From contig NZ_JAAONY010000004.1 in assembly GCF_011602085.1 (NCBI RefSeq), forward strand, positions 1 through 64,000: a stretch of DNA of 64,000 nt, read 5' to 3'. The first letter of the stretch is position 1. The number at the start of each line of letters is the position of its first letter. This DNA comes from Pseudoteredinibacter isoporae. Lineage in GTDB: Bacteria; Pseudomonadota; Gammaproteobacteria; Pseudomonadales; Cellvibrionaceae. The notes beneath the pieces are model-generated. The model searched no databases. It saw only the letters and a list, made by a program, of their open reading frames with translations, and was not told where the DNA came from. Below, piece after piece: positions 1-10,605 of the stretch. A program made the position numbers and the translations under genes.

Positions 1-3000
1 TGGGTTCGCTCACGATTCAAGCCGATGGTTCTTACACCTACACCCCAGGTGCAGGCGCGGCAGCATTGGCTGAAGGTGCCACCGCTACCGATACCTTCAG
101 CTACACCTTAAAAGATAACGATGGCAGTTTCTCAACCACAACGGTAACGATTACGGTCACCGGAACGACTGACGGTGTGCCGACCATAACGATCACTGAT
201 ATCAACTCTGGCGCGACGGGTGAAGCAAGTGTTTCTGAATCGGGTAACTTTTTTGGTGCCACTTTTACGGTGACAGCCCCGGATGGTCTTGATTCTTTAA
301 CGATAGCAGGTCAGACGGTTACATTAGCGGCATTAAACAATGCCTCAAACACCAATATCATCGACATTGCAACCGGAGACGGTGTGCTGACGATAACGAA
401 CTACAATGCGAGCACGGGTGCTGTTAGTTATGGTTACAATCCAGATGGAATATCGCAAGACCACAATGGCGGTGAAATTGTCCACAGTATAGCGATCGTA
501 GTGAACGATAGTGATGGCACGACAGCCAGCGATACTCTGGACATTTTGGTTCTCGATAGAGCTCCGGTTGCAAACGCGGATACGGGTTCAACCGATGCGG
601 ATACGAATGCGACAGGTAATGTTCGTACAGGTGCCGGTGCTGACCAGAACAGTGCCGATGCTACCAGCATTGGAGGCGTGGCAGCAGGTACACAAACGGG
701 CGATATTGTTGGTGGGGTCGGTACGGCCATTGTGGGCAGTTTGGGATCTTTAACAATTCAGCCCAATGGCTCGTACACCTATGTTCCAGGTGCAGGAGCG
801 GCGGCATTGGCGGAAGGCGAAACTGCGACCGATACCTTCAGCTACACCTTAAAAGACAGTGACGGCAGTTTCTCCACCACAACTGTCACGATCACGGTAA
901 CGGGAACAACCGATGGTTTACCAACCGTCACCATTACCGACAACAATGCCGGTGCCACCGGTGATGAAAGTGTTCAAGAAGATGCGACCTTAACGGGCAA
1001 CACGTTTACGATCAGTGCACCGGATGGTTTGGGTTCGATCAGTGTGGCGGGCCAAACGATTACGGCAGCCGCTTTAAATAACGCTTCAACCACAAACATT
1101 GCCGTCAACACATCACAAGGCCTGTTGACGATTACCGACTACAACTCGGCAACGGGTGTGGTCACCTACAATTATGATCCAGCCGGTGCCGCCAAAGATC
1201 ACACCAGCGGTGAAGTGGTGGATAACATTGCAGTGGTTGTTACGGATAGCGATGGAACAACCGCGAATGGTACGTTAGATATTTTAATCACCGACACTGC
1301 GCCGGTTGCTAACGCCGATACCGATTCCACCGATGCGGATACGAACACAACGGGTAATGTTCGTACCGACGTCGGCGGTGCTGATGTCGATGGCGCCGAC
1401 GCGGCTGAAATTACGGGCGTAGTGGCCGGCACACAAACCGGTGATATTGTTGGCGGTGTGAACACAGCTATTGCAGGCACTTTAGGTTCTTTAACCATCC
1501 AAGCCGATGGTTCTTACACCTATACCCCTGGTGCGGGTGCTGAGGCACTGGCCGAAGGTGCCACGGCGACCGATACTTTCAGCTACACCTTAAAAGATGA
1601 CGATGGCAGTTTCTCAACCACAACGGTAACGATTACGGTCACCGGAACGACTGACGGTGTGCCGACCATAACGATCATGGACAACAATGCCGGTGCGACG
1701 GGTGAAGCAAGTGTTTCTGAATCGGGTAACTTTTTTGGCGCCACTTTTACGGTGACAGCCCCGGATGGTCTGGATTCTTTAACGATTGCAGGTCAGACGG
1801 TTACATTGGCGGCATTAAACAATGCCTCAAGCACCAATATCGACATTGTAACCGGGGACGGTGTGCTGACGATAACGAACTACAATGCGAGCACTGGTGT
1901 TGTTAGTTATGGTTACAATCCAGATGGAATATCGCAAGATCACAGCAGCGGTGAAATTGTTCACAGTATAGCGATTGTAGTGAACGATAGTGATGGCACG
2001 ACAGCCAGTGATACTCTGGACATTTTGGTTCTCGATAGAGTTCCAGTTGCAAACGCGGATACGGATTCAACCGATGCGGATACGAATGCGACAGGGAATG
2101 TTCGTACAGGTGCCGGTGCTGATCAGAACAGTGCCGATGCCACAAGCATTGGAGGTGTGGCAGCAGGTACACAAACTGGCGATATTGTTGGTGGGGTCGG
2201 TACGGCTATTGTGGGTAGTTTGGGATCTTTAACAATTCAGCCCAATGGCTCGTACACCTATGTTCCAGGTGCAGGAGCGGCGGCATTGGCGGAAGGCGAA
2301 ACCGCGACCGATACCTTCAGCTACACCTTAAAAGACAGTGACGGAAGTTTCTCAACCACAACTGTCACGATCACGGTAACCGGTACAACCGATGGTGCAC
2401 CGACCGTTACGATCACTGACAACAATGCTGGCGCAACCGGTGATGAAAGTGTTCAAGAAGACGCGACCTCAACGGGCAATACCTTCACCATTAATACGCC
2501 GGATGGTTTGGGATCGATCAGTGTTGCGGGTCAAACTATTACGGCTGCTGCATTAAATAATGCCTCCACAAGTAATATCGCTGTCAATACGGCACAAGGT
2601 GTGTTGACGATTACCGATTACAATTCGGCAACGGGTGTGGTCACGTACAATTACGCTCCAGCCGGTACCGCTAAAGATCATACCAGCGGTGAGGTGGTGG
2701 ATAACATTGCAGTGGTTGTGACTGACAGTGATGGAACCACCGCGAACGGCACTTTGGATATTTTAATCACTGATACCGCTCCCGTTGCCAATGCTGACAC
2801 TGATTCCACCGATGCAGATACCAACGCAACGGGCAACGTAAGAACCGACGTCGGCGGTGCTGATGTCGATGGTGCGGACGCTGCCGAAATTACGGGTGTG
2901 GTTGCGGGCACTCAAACCGGTGATATCTCCGGTGGTGTTAATACCGCCATTGCGGGCACGCTTGGTTCCTTAACTATTCAGGCGGATGGTTCTTATACGT

Positions 3001-3520
3001 ATACCCCAGGTGCAGGTGCCGGAGCACTCGCTGAGGGTGCAACGGCGACCGATACTTTCAGTTATACACTGAAAGATGATGACGGTAGTTTCTCAACCAC
3101 AACGGTAACAATTACCGTCACAGGAACGACTGACGGTGCACCAACGGTTACGATCACTGACAACAATGCCGGTGCGACCGGTGACGAAAGTGTACAAGAA
3201 GATGAGACGTTAACGGGAAATACGTTTACGATCAGCACTCCGGACGGTTTAGGTTCCCTGAGCATTGCTGGCCAAAGCATTACGGCCGCTGCACTCAATA
3301 ATGCCTCAAGCACGAACATCACCGTAACTACACCCGAAGGGGTAATGACTATTACGGGTTACAACTCTTCTACCGGTGTAGTGACATACAGCTATGATCC
3401 AAGTGGTACCGCCAAAGATCATAGTGGTGGTGAAATTGTTGATAGCTTGGCCGTTGTCGTAACCGATAGTGATGGAACCACCGCCAACGGCACTTTGGAT
3501 ATTTTAATCACCGATACCGG
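1..3520 (+). repeat. Tandem coding repeats, 741-bp unit in an A-B-A-B-B' order
   Basis: The anchor sequence ATACYTTCAG starts at 91, 832, 1573, 2311 and 3052, giving unit lengths of 741, 741, 738 and 741 bp. Units starting at 91 and 1573 are type A (GEASVSESGNFFGATF). Units at 832, 2311 and 3052 are type B (GDESVQED...GNTF). The A-B pair therefore repeats as a higher-order unit of about 1.48 kb with very few base changes, which suggests recent duplication or gene conversion. Such regions are prone to collapse in short-read assembly. Confidence 0.9.
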
Positions 3521-5462
3521 CCCAACCGCAAACTCTGATACTGCAACAACAAGTCAGGAAACTCTGGTTACTATTGACGTGCTTAATAATGATGTATTCG
3601 GAGCTGATGGTGCGGCGGCGACAAACTCCGGCGTAGTTGCAGCGACTGTAAGCGCCGCTCAAGGGACTGTGACGATCGCATCGAATGGCGAATTGCAATT
3701 TACACCGGCGAACGGATTTACTGGCACAGCGACCATTAACTATACCATTCGCGATGATGACGGTACGGAGTCAAACAGTACTGTTGAAGTTGATGTGATT
3801 GGTGTGAGTAATATAACGAATGCTTCCGAGTCTGAAGGCGAGAGTTTGGAACACACGGTAACGTTGAGCAGCACGACAACCGCCGATACCGTTATGTCGT
3901 TTACGATTGGAGATGCTGGTGATAGTGCGAGCAGCTCTGATTACGATGCATCATCATTAGTATTCAGTAATGGCGTCACTTATGACGCGGCCAATAATCA
4001 AATTACGATTCCTGCTGGCGTCACAAATTTTACGGTGACAGTACCGAGTACGGAAGATAGAGATGTTGAATCGGATGAATCCTACACTCTGAATATTGGT
4101 CAGGCTTCCGCAAACGGTACCATCGAAAACGACGATACCGATGTTACCTTGACGCCAACAACAATGACCTTTGATCCCGCGACAATGGGATTGCAATCAT
4201 CCTATTACGGTTACAACGACAACCGAACTGGCAGCAGTTCTGATCCTTTGTTCAGTTCAAATGGCGTTACCCGCTTGCACAGTGATGATGGTATTGCCGG
4301 GGACGCGGCGGGAAGTAACAATAATATTGATCGCAATGCGGATGTTATAGCGATTGTGGAAGGTCGGGACAATGACAGCACGTTGGTAAACAGTGGGCGT
4401 GCGGGCAGTGCGGCAGCTGCGGACGTGACTTTTATTGCGAATCGGGTTGAATACGGTTTTAACGCACCAGGTTCGAATGGCGTGGCGTTTGGTAATGGCA
4501 TTGGAGTTAATCCCCATGTGGATGCGGGAGGCACAATCAGTTCGGGTAATCTGAATGCTTTCCTGGCAGGGAATGCATCAGACGTAACAGTAACTACTGG
4601 ATTGGGGCGTACTACCGATGGCGCTTTCCGCATGGTGGGCTTTATTTTTCTACCGGCCGGAAATTACGATATTCGAGTTCGTGCTGATGATGGCTACCGT
4701 GTTTATCTCGATGGTGGTGTGGCTGCCGAGGCGGATCGTAATCAGGGCTCTCGTACCGATGTCTATACCAATAACAGTGCTGGAGGTGGCCTGGTTCCGA
4801 TAGAGATTCTGTATTGGGATCAGGGTGGTGCTGCAACGTTGCGCGTTGAAATCAAACCTACGGGGGCGCCTAATTCTGATTACCAAGTGTTGGATACGGA
4901 TGATTTGCCGATTCTAACACCGGATCAGGCGGCAGGTATTCCCGACGATGCGACGTTTGCCCAAGATGCAGGCGGAAATTGGGTGGCAAGTTCCGGTTCG
5001 ACCCATACTGGTGATGCAACGGATGAAGATATCACGGGTACGGCTTTTGCCGACACGATTATTGGTGGTGCGGGCGAAGACATCATGTTCGGTGGCGACG
5101 GTGCTGACCGATTTGTTTTCCGAAGTCAGGATGTGTCCGGTTCCAATGGTGTTGATGTAGAACAGGATGTGATTCGTGATTTCAATGCCAGCGAAGATAT
5201 TCTGGATTTAAGTGATCTGCTGAATACGGCTCAGAATTCCGGAAATTTGGATGGCTATCTGCACTTTGAAGTTGATGCGACTACCGGCGATATTCTTGTG
5301 CATATCAATGTTGAGGGTGATTCCAGCTCCAATACCCTGGAATCAGGCAAAGTTGATCATGTGATTCGTATCGAAAATCCGGATGCCGCTGTCTTTAGCG
5401 GGACCGACCAGCAAATTATTGATAACCTCTTGAACAACGGGGCTTTGGACACCTTGCTGTAA
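1..5462 (+). CDS. Giant repeat adhesin, type I secreted (3' part, 5' end outside window)
   Basis: The reading frame is open from the window edge, so the true start lies upstream; an in-frame TTG at 66 is not the start. Seen: modules of 738-741 bp (about 247 residues) repeat from the edge to about 3520. Each holds the motif TFSYTLKD, followed by a TTTVTITVTGTTDG strand segment. After the repeats come a cadherin-like/tandem-95 type domain (about 3520-3800), a Calx-beta-like domain (about 3800-4140), a PA14-like domain (about 4160-4900, with the motif YDIRVRADDGYRVYLDG), and a C-terminal region. That region has RTX-type glycine/aspartate nonapeptides (GGAGEDIMFGGDGADRF) and a DUF-type secretion tail ending in DTLL. 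Known: this tail is typical of the VCA0849-like subclass of type I secretion substrates. Inferred: a calcium-stiffened surface adhesin for biofilm or substrate attachment. No transporter genes are visible in the window. Confidence 0.88.
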   Translation, partial: GSLTIQADGSYTYTPGAGAAALAEGATATDTFSYTLKDNDGSFSTTTVTITVTGTTDGVPTITITDINSGATGEASVSESGNFFGATFTVTAPDGLDSLTIAGQTVTLAALNNASNTNIIDIATGDGVLTITNYNASTGAVSYGYNPDGISQDHNGGEIVHSIAIVVNDSDGTTASDTLDILVLDRAPVANADTGSTDADTNATGNVRTGAGADQNSADATSIGGVAAGTQTGDIVGGVGTAIVGSLGSLTIQPNGSYTYVPGAGAAALAEGETATDTFSYTLKDSDGSFSTTTVTITVTGTTDGLPTVTITDNNAGATGDESVQEDATLTGNTFTISAPDGLGSISVAGQTITAAALNNASTTNIAVNTSQGLLTITDYNSATGVVTYNYDPAGAAKDHTSGEVVDNIAVVVTDSDGTTANGTLDILITDTAPVANADTDSTDADTNTTGNVRTDVGGADVDGADAAEITGVVAGTQTGDIVGGVNTAIAGTLGSLTIQADGSYTYTPGAGAEALAEGATATDTFSYTLKDDDGSFSTTTVTITVTGTTDGVPTITIMDNNAGATGEASVSESGNFFGATFTVTAPDGLDSLTIAGQTVTLAALNNASSTNIDIVTGDGVLTITNYNASTGVVSYGYNPDGISQDHSSGEIVHSIAIVVNDSDGTTASDTLDILVLDRVPVANADTDSTDADTNATGNVRTGAGADQNSADATSIGGVAAGTQTGDIVGGVGTAIVGSLGSLTIQPNGSYTYVPGAGAAALAEGETATDTFSYTLKDSDGSFSTTTVTITVTGTTDGAPTVTITDNNAGATGDESVQEDATSTGNTFTINTPDGLGSISVAGQTITAAALNNASTSNIAVNTAQGVLTITDYNSATGVVTYNYAPAGTAKDHTSGEVVDNIAVVVTDSDGTTANGTLDILITDTAPVANADTDSTDADTNATGNVRTDVGGADVDGADAAEITGVVAGTQTGDISGGVNTAIAGTLGSLTIQADGSYTYTPGAGAGALAEGATATDTFSYTLKDDDGSFSTTTVTITVTGTTDGAPTVTITDNNAGATGDESVQEDETLTGNTFTISTPDGLGSLSIAGQSITAAALNNASSTNITVTTPEGVMTITGYNSSTGVVTYSYDPSGTAKDHSGGEIVDSLAVVVTDSDGTTANGTLDILITDTGPTANSDTATTSQETLVTIDVLNNDVFGADGAAATNSGVVAATVSAAQGTVTIASNGELQFTPANGFTGTATINYTIRDDDGTESNSTVEVDVIGVSNITNASESEGESLEHTVTLSSTTTADTVMSFTIGDAGDSASSSDYDASSLVFSNGVTYDAANNQITIPAGVTNFTVTVPSTEDRDVESDESYTLNIGQASANGTIENDDTDVTLTPTTMTFDPATMGLQSSYYGYNDNRTGSSSDPLFSSNGVTRLHSDDGIAGDAAGSNNNIDRNADVIAIVEGRDNDSTLVNSGRAGSAAAADVTFIANRVEYGFNAPGSNGVAFGNGIGVNPHVDAGGTISSGNLNAFLAGNASDVTVTTGLGRTTDGAFRMVGFIFLPAGNYDIRVRADDGYRVYLDGGVAAEADRNQGSRTDVYTNNSAGGGLVPIEILYWDQGGAATLRVEIKPTGAPNSDYQVLDTDDLPILTPDQAAGIPDDATFAQDAGGNWVASSGSTHTGDATDEDITGTAFADTIIGGAGEDIMFGGDGADRFVFRSQDVSGSNGVDVEQDVIRDFNASEDILDLSDLLNTAQNSGNLDGYLHFEVDATTGDILVHINVEGDSSSNTLESGKVDHVIRIENPDAAVFSGTDQQIIDNLLNNGALDTLL

Positions 5463-5483
5463 ATCCCCGCGCAAATCTGGCAG

Positions 5484-5520
5484 AGCAGGGTGGCGTTTCC
5501 ACCTTGCTTTTGCTTTTACC
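5484..5520 (+). terminator. Rho-independent terminator of adhesin gene
   Basis: A 10-bp stem AGCAGGGTGG / CCACCTTGCT with a 5-base loop and one G-U pair is followed by TTTGCTTTT. It lies about 22 bases after the adhesin stop. Confidence 0.8.
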
Positions 5521-5573
5521 CGGCTCCGGGGCTTGCTACAATCCGGTCATCTTTGACCCGCTAGAAGAGTCCT

Positions 5574-5771
5574 ATGTTAGATAAAAAACTCCTATCGATT
5601 CTGGTTTGCCCTGTGAGCAAAGGCCCCTTGGTGTATCGTGAAGATGATCATGAGCTGATTTGCTATGCCAGTGGTCTGGCTTATCCTGTTCGCGATGGAA
5701 TCCCGGTTATGCTGGAAGGGGAAGCCCGTGAGTTGAGTCCTGAAGAGCGCGAAGCTGGACGTAAACAGTAG
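5574..5771 (+). CDS. ycaR: UPF0434/Trm112-like small protein (YcaR family)
   Basis: 65 residues starting [19 protein letters not shown], with the [11 protein letters not shown] segment typical of the YcaR/Trm112-like family. Only one cysteine (C12) of the usual zinc site is visible, as in many proteobacterial members. Function in bacteria is not settled; eukaryotic Trm112 is a methyltransferase partner. In Pseudomonas this gene usually sits between lpxK and kdsB, as I recall, so its place between an adhesin and hinT is unusual. It lies 37 bases before hinT and may share a transcript with it. Confidence 0.85.
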   Translation: MLDKKLLSILVCPVSKGPLVYREDDHELICYASGLAYPVRDGIPVMLEGEARELSPEEREAGRKQ

Positions 5772-5808
5772 CTCGTAATATCAAAGCAACCGCACAAGGA
5801 ACCAGAGA

Positions 5809-6159
5809 ATGGCAGAAGAATCCATTTTTACCAAGATCATCAATGGCGATATTCCCTCGGATATTCTTTACGAGGATGAGGATTGCATCTGCATTAAGGA
5901 TATTGCACCCCAGGCTCCTGTCCATGTTTTGTTGATTCCACGTAAGCCAATTCCTCGATTGGCTGACGCTACCGCAGAAGATCAGGCCCTGCTGGGTCGA
6001 CTGATGTTGCGTTCGGGTGATATTGCACGTCAGTTGGGTATCGATGAAGCTTTCCGTTTGGTAGTGAATAATGGTGCGGGCGCCGGTCAAACTGTATTCC
6101 ACCTGCATCTCCATCTCCTGGCAGGGAAAGAATTCACCGAAGCAGGTCTGGGTTTTTAA
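5809..6159 (+). CDS. hinT: HIT-family purine nucleoside phosphoramidase
   Basis: 116 residues, the normal length of bacterial HinT. The histidine triad HLHLHLL is at residues 98-104, and the N-terminal FTKIINGDIPSDILYED segment is typical of the HinT/PKCI branch of the HIT superfamily. Known role: hydrolysis of adenosine 5'-monophosphoramidates and similar P-N bonds in the cytoplasm. ATG start at 5809, preceded by a purine-rich stretch (AACCAGAGA). It is followed by about 230 bases before alaS. Confidence 0.92.
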   Translation: MAEESIFTKIINGDIPSDILYEDEDCICIKDIAPQAPVHVLLIPRKPIPRLADATAEDQALLGRLMLRSGDIARQLGIDEAFRLVVNNGAGAGQTVFHLHLHLLAGKEFTEAGLGF

Positions 6160-6393
6160 TATTCGTTCTCAATGGGGCGATATTTTTCTTTGGAATCACA
6201 CCGTTTTACTCAATATTTGCACCTTTTTGGTGCTTCTTTGTCGCCAGTATAGCTGGCGGCAAGTCCCCCAATTTCCTGGCTCTCCGCACTTTTAATAACC
6301 GTGTAATAGTCTGCAAATGACGCTATAATTGCGGCCTTTTGACTATTAAACATCCAGCTGGCCGTTGGATCTTATTGAACTGTGGAACGCCAA

Positions 6394-9021
6394 ATGATGA
6401 AGAGCGCTGAAATACGCCAAGCATTTCTCAACTTTTTCCAATCCAAGCAGCACCAAATTGTTGCCAGTAGTTCACTGGTGCCCGGAAATGATCCCACCCT
6501 GTTGTTCACCAATGCCGGTATGGTGCAATTCAAAGATGTGTTTCTTGGGGATGATCAGCGTAACTACAGCCGAGCGACCAGTTCACAGCGTTGTGTACGT
6601 GCCGGTGGTAAACATAACGATTTGGAAAATGTTGGTTATACCGCTCGCCACCACACTTTCTTCGAAATGCTGGGTAACTTCAGCTTTGGTGATTATTTCA
6701 AGCGTGATGCTATTAGTTTTGCCTGGGAGTTCCTGACGTCCGAAGAATGGCTGGGCATTTCCAAAGATAAGCTGATGGTGACGGTTTATCAGGAAGATGA
6801 TGAAGCCTTTGATCTCTGGCATAAGGAGATGGGCGTACCTGTTGAAAAAATCGTTCGTATCGGTGACAAGGGAGGGCGTTATCAGTCGGACAATTTCTGG
6901 TCTATGGGTGATACCGGTCCTTGTGGCCCTTGTACTGAAATTTTCTATGATCACGGTGAAGATATCTGGGGTGGCCCTCCAGGCAGCCCGGAAGAAGATG
7001 GCGATCGCTTTATTGAAATCTGGAACGTGGTTTTCATGCAGTTCAATCGCAGTGCCGATGGCACGATGAGCCCATTGCCAAAGCCTTCGGTGGATACGGG
7101 TATGGGACTGGAGCGTATTGCCGCGGTTATGCAAAACGTACACAGCAACTATGAAATTGACTTGTTCCAGTATCTTTTGCAAGCAACCGCAAAAGCCACC
7201 AACACCGACGATATGGAAAATAAATCCCTGCGAGTGATCGCTGACCATATTCGTTCCTGTGCGTTTTTGGTGGTCGATGGTGTGATTCCTTCCAATGAAG
7301 GTCGCGGTTATGTGCTGCGTCGTATTGTCCGTCGTGCAATTCGCCACGGTCACAAACTAGGGCAAAAACAAGCCTTCTTCCACACTCTGGTGCAGGCTTT
7401 GGTGGATCAGATGGGCGAAGCCTATCCGGAACTGAAACAGCAGCAGGCGCAAATTGAAAAAGTGTTGCTCACCGAAGAGCAGCAGTTTGAAAAAACTCTG
7501 GATAAAGGGATGGCCGTTCTGGAATCTGAATTGGCGGATCTCAAAGCTAAAGAAATTCCAGGTCAATTGGTGTTTACCCTATACGATACTTACGGTTTCC
7601 CGGTTGATCTCACGAATGACATCGCTCGCGAAAGAGAGATGAGTATTGATCTGGAAGGCTATGAGACTTTAATGGAAGCGCAGCGTCAGCGTGCTCGTGC
7701 TGCGGGTTCTTTTAAAGTGGATTACAACGATAGCCTGGATATTGATGGCGACACGGATTTTACCGGCTACAACAAGCTTGAGGGTTCAAGCAAGGTTGTG
7801 GCGTTGTTTAAAGAGGGCGACGCTTGTGAGCAGTTGCAAGCAGGTGATCGTGGCATCGTCGTTCTTGATGCAACCCCCTTCTACGCTGAATCTGGTGGCC
7901 AGGTCGGTGACCAGGGTGAGTTGTCCATTAACGGCACTCGTTTTGTTGTTGAAGATTGTGCAAAACAGGGCAGTAACCACCTGCATATTGGTACATTGGC
8001 GGAAGGCAGTTTGTCACTGGGCGACTCCGTAAATGCCACAGTGACTTCGGGAACGCGTCAGGCAACTGCGCTTAACCACTCCGCTACACACTTATTGCAC
8101 GCCGCGTTGCGTAAGGTATTGGGCGATCATGTAACCCAGAAAGGCTCGTTGGTTGACGCCGAGCGTTTGCGTTTTGACTTCTCTCATTTTGAAGCCGTTA
8201 CGGCCGCTGAATTAAAAACCATTGAAGCGATGGTTAATGAGCAGATTCGAGCGAATACCGCAGTACAGACCGATGTTTGCGATATGGAAACGGCAAAGAA
8301 CAAAGGTGCCATGGCGCTGTTTGGTGAAAAGTACGGCGATACCGTACGCGTTTTGTCGATGGGTACGGAACAGTTTTCGGTTGAGCTTTGTGGTGGTACT
8401 CATGTTGAGCGCACGGGTGATATCGGTTTGTTCCGCATCACATCAGAATCGGGCATTGCCGCTGGTGTACGTCGTATCGAAGCCTTGACCGGCGAGGCAG
8501 CTATGCAAAACCTCGACGCGCAACAGGCCCAGTTGCAGGAAGCCGCTAAATTATTGAAGAGTAAACCGGAAGAGCTGGTGGTTAAGTTGCAAGGTTTGCT
8601 GGACCAGCAAAAAACTCTGGAGAAAGACCTTAAAGCGGCAAAAGCCAAGTTGGCCAGTGCTGCCAGTGGCGACATGCTGAGCAAGGCGGTTGAAATTCAG
8701 GGTGTTAAGGTGCTGGCCGTTCAGCTGACCGATGTGGATCCCAAGTCCCTGCGTGACAGTGTCGATCAGTTTAAAAATAAACTGGGCAGCTCGATCATTA
8801 TGGTCGCTGTTGTCGATGGCGAAAAGATCTCTCTGGTCGCGGGTGTGAGCAAGGATTTAACCGATCGATTCAAGGCCGGTGAGCTGATGAAACACGTTGC
8901 GAGCCAGGTCGGTGGCAAGGGCGGTGGTCGCCCGGATATGGCACAGGGTGGTGGTGATCAACCTGAGAATCTGGACGCCGCGCTGGCCTCGGTAAACGCT
9001 TGGGTAGAAGAGAAAATCTAA
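6394..9021 (+). CDS. alaS: Alanyl-tRNA synthetase
   Basis: About 875 residues, matching the family length. The N-terminal catalytic part begins with [15 protein letters not shown] and continues [14 protein letters not shown]. The editing domain shows HSATHLLH and the C-x3-H zinc motif CGGTH (near 8390-8402). The C-terminal C-Ala glycine-rich segment [15 protein letters not shown] is intact. An upstream in-frame GTG at 6382 is possible, but ATG at 6394 (or 6397) fits the family N-terminus and has a GGA 7 bases before it. A -10-like TATAAT lies at 6324-6329 with no good -35. lysC follows on the same strand, as in Pseudomonas. Confidence 0.97.
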   Translation: MMKSAEIRQAFLNFFQSKQHQIVASSSLVPGNDPTLLFTNAGMVQFKDVFLGDDQRNYSRATSSQRCVRAGGKHNDLENVGYTARHHTFFEMLGNFSFGDYFKRDAISFAWEFLTSEEWLGISKDKLMVTVYQEDDEAFDLWHKEMGVPVEKIVRIGDKGGRYQSDNFWSMGDTGPCGPCTEIFYDHGEDIWGGPPGSPEEDGDRFIEIWNVVFMQFNRSADGTMSPLPKPSVDTGMGLERIAAVMQNVHSNYEIDLFQYLLQATAKATNTDDMENKSLRVIADHIRSCAFLVVDGVIPSNEGRGYVLRRIVRRAIRHGHKLGQKQAFFHTLVQALVDQMGEAYPELKQQQAQIEKVLLTEEQQFEKTLDKGMAVLESELADLKAKEIPGQLVFTLYDTYGFPVDLTNDIAREREMSIDLEGYETLMEAQRQRARAAGSFKVDYNDSLDIDGDTDFTGYNKLEGSSKVVALFKEGDACEQLQAGDRGIVVLDATPFYAESGGQVGDQGELSINGTRFVVEDCAKQGSNHLHIGTLAEGSLSLGDSVNATVTSGTRQATALNHSATHLLHAALRKVLGDHVTQKGSLVDAERLRFDFSHFEAVTAAELKTIEAMVNEQIRANTAVQTDVCDMETAKNKGAMALFGEKYGDTVRVLSMGTEQFSVELCGGTHVERTGDIGLFRITSESGIAAGVRRIEALTGEAAMQNLDAQQAQLQEAAKLLKSKPEELVVKLQGLLDQQKTLEKDLKAAKAKLASAASGDMLSKAVEIQGVKVLAVQLTDVDPKSLRDSVDQFKNKLGSSIIMVAVVDGEKISLVAGVSKDLTDRFKAGELMKHVASQVGGKGGGRPDMAQGGGDQPENLDAALASVNAWVEEKI

Positions 9022-9152
9022 GCCGCAAATTGTGTCAAAAGTGGCCACTAAATTGGTTAACTTTTACCAAGTTTTAGTGTTTAATGGCCCGCTTTTGAAA
9101 AAAGTATGACAACCATAGCAAGCCGCTAAAAGCGGTAAGAAATAGCATAATT

Positions 9153-10388
9153 ATGAGTTTAATTGTTCAGAAATATGGCGGTACCTCGGTAGGCTCGGTT
9201 GAGCGTATCAAGGCGGTGGCGGAAAAGGTCGCCAGATTCCGTCAGCAGGGCGATGATGTCGTCGTGGTCGTTTCCGCAATGAGCGGAGAAACCAATCGAC
9301 TGATCTCCCTGGCCCAAGAGATGCAAGAAACACCAGACCCTCGCGAGATGGATGTTCTGGTTTCCACCGGCGAGCAGGTGACCATTGCTTTGTTGTGTAT
9401 GGCGCTGAAAGGCCTCGGTTGGGAGGCCCGCTCCTACACTGGTGGCCAGGTGAAGATAACCACCGATAGCGCCCATACCAAGGCGCGTATTGTGGATATT
9501 GATGAGGCGCCCATGCGTGCCGATCTTGATGCCGGTCGTGTGGTGGTTGTTGCGGGCTTCCAGGGTGTCGATGAGAAAGGTTCTATTACCACGCTGGGGC
9601 GTGGTGGTTCTGATACCACCGGTGTGGCTCTGGCCGCGGCCCTGAAGGCGGATGAGTGCCAGATATACACCGATGTGGATGGCGTATATACCACTGACCC
9701 GCGTGTGGTTGATGGTGCGCGTCGCCTAAGCCGGATCACCTTTGAAGAGATGCTGGAGATGGCCAGTCTGGGTTCAAAGGTATTGCAAATCAGGGCGGTA
9801 GAATTTGCTGGTAAGTACAATGTGCCACTGCGCGTGCTGCACAGCTTCCAGGAAGGCCCGGGAACATTAATTACTCTAGATGAGGAAGATAACGAGATGG
9901 AGCAGCCTGTTGTTGCTGGTATAGCCTTTAACCGTGATGAGGCGAAATTAACGGTACGTGGTGTACCGGATATCCCAGGTGCCGCTTCCAAGTTATTGGC
10001 CCCTATTGGTGAAGCCAACATTGAAGTCGATGTGATTGTGCAAAATGTGGCAGCTGATGGCACCACGGATTTGACTTTTACTGTGCATCGTAATGATATG
10101 GATAAAGCCGCCGCTATCCTGCGTGAAGTCGCTGAATCCTTGCAGGCAAAAGAAGTGACATTTGACGACAAAATCGCTAAGGTATCCATTGTGGGTGTGG
10201 GCATGAGATCCCACGCTGGCGTGGCCTCCCTGATGTTTAATACCCTTGCAAATGAAGGGATTAACATCCAGATGATCACCACATCCGAAATCAAAATTTC
10301 GGTGATTATTGAAGAGCGTTATTTAGAGCTTGCAGTGCGCAGTTTGCACTCAGCCTTTGATCTGGATAAAGAACCAGAGGAAGAATGA
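9153..10388 (+). CDS. lysC: Aspartate kinase
   Basis: 411 residues, typical of the monofunctional aspartokinases of Pseudomonas and Bacillus. It starts with the kinase signature VQKYGGTSVG and has TLGRGGSDTTGVALA in the catalytic domain, followed by two ACT domains in the last 150 residues. It makes aspartyl phosphate for the lysine, threonine and methionine routes, and the ACT domains suggest end-product inhibition. An in-frame ATG at 9897 (residue 249), with GAGG upstream, stands where related lysC genes start a separate beta subunit. Confidence 0.96.
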   Translation: MSLIVQKYGGTSVGSVERIKAVAEKVARFRQQGDDVVVVVSAMSGETNRLISLAQEMQETPDPREMDVLVSTGEQVTIALLCMALKGLGWEARSYTGGQVKITTDSAHTKARIVDIDEAPMRADLDAGRVVVVAGFQGVDEKGSITTLGRGGSDTTGVALAAALKADECQIYTDVDGVYTTDPRVVDGARRLSRITFEEMLEMASLGSKVLQIRAVEFAGKYNVPLRVLHSFQEGPGTLITLDEEDNEMEQPVVAGIAFNRDEAKLTVRGVPDIPGAASKLLAPIGEANIEVDVIVQNVAADGTTDLTFTVHRNDMDKAAAILREVAESLQAKEVTFDDKIAKVSIVGVGMRSHAGVASLMFNTLANEGINIQMITTSEIKISVIIEERYLELAVRSLHSAFDLDKEPEEE

Positions 10389-10440
10389 GGATAGCTATGG
10401 ATTTGTGAGTTTCTCGTGACAGCTGAACTTACAGTCCATC

Positions 10441-10605
10441 GCATAATCGAATTATAAGAGACCGCTCCGGGGTATCGCTCAAGCTAAAGGAAGCTGGAGG
10501 GTAGCCCGGGACCGCAAGGTATGTGAGCCGTGTGGCGGTCAACAGAATCATAGCGATGTAAAATCGAAGTGGTAAGGCCTGCCGGCAAATAACAGGAGAA
10601 TCAAG
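10441..10605 (+). promoter_or_regulatory. csrA leader region with hairpin and GGA motifs
   Basis: The 217-base gap between lysC and csrA has no ORF. It holds GGA triplets (in GGAAGCTGGAGG and in the ribosome site ACAGGAGAATCAAG) and a stem GACCGC (10510-10515) / GCGGTC (10535-10540). GGA in the ribosome-binding site is the usual CsrA target, so autoregulation is plausible but not shown. Confidence 0.4.

Noticed and set aside
1-3520. CRISPR array or phage tail-fibre repeats
   Set aside because: The repeats are 741-bp coding modules in one open frame, without spacers or phage genes nearby.
6583-7353. Minus-strand 256-codon ORF inside alaS
   Set aside because: It is a shadow of alaS codon usage in the reverse frame; alaS is intact.
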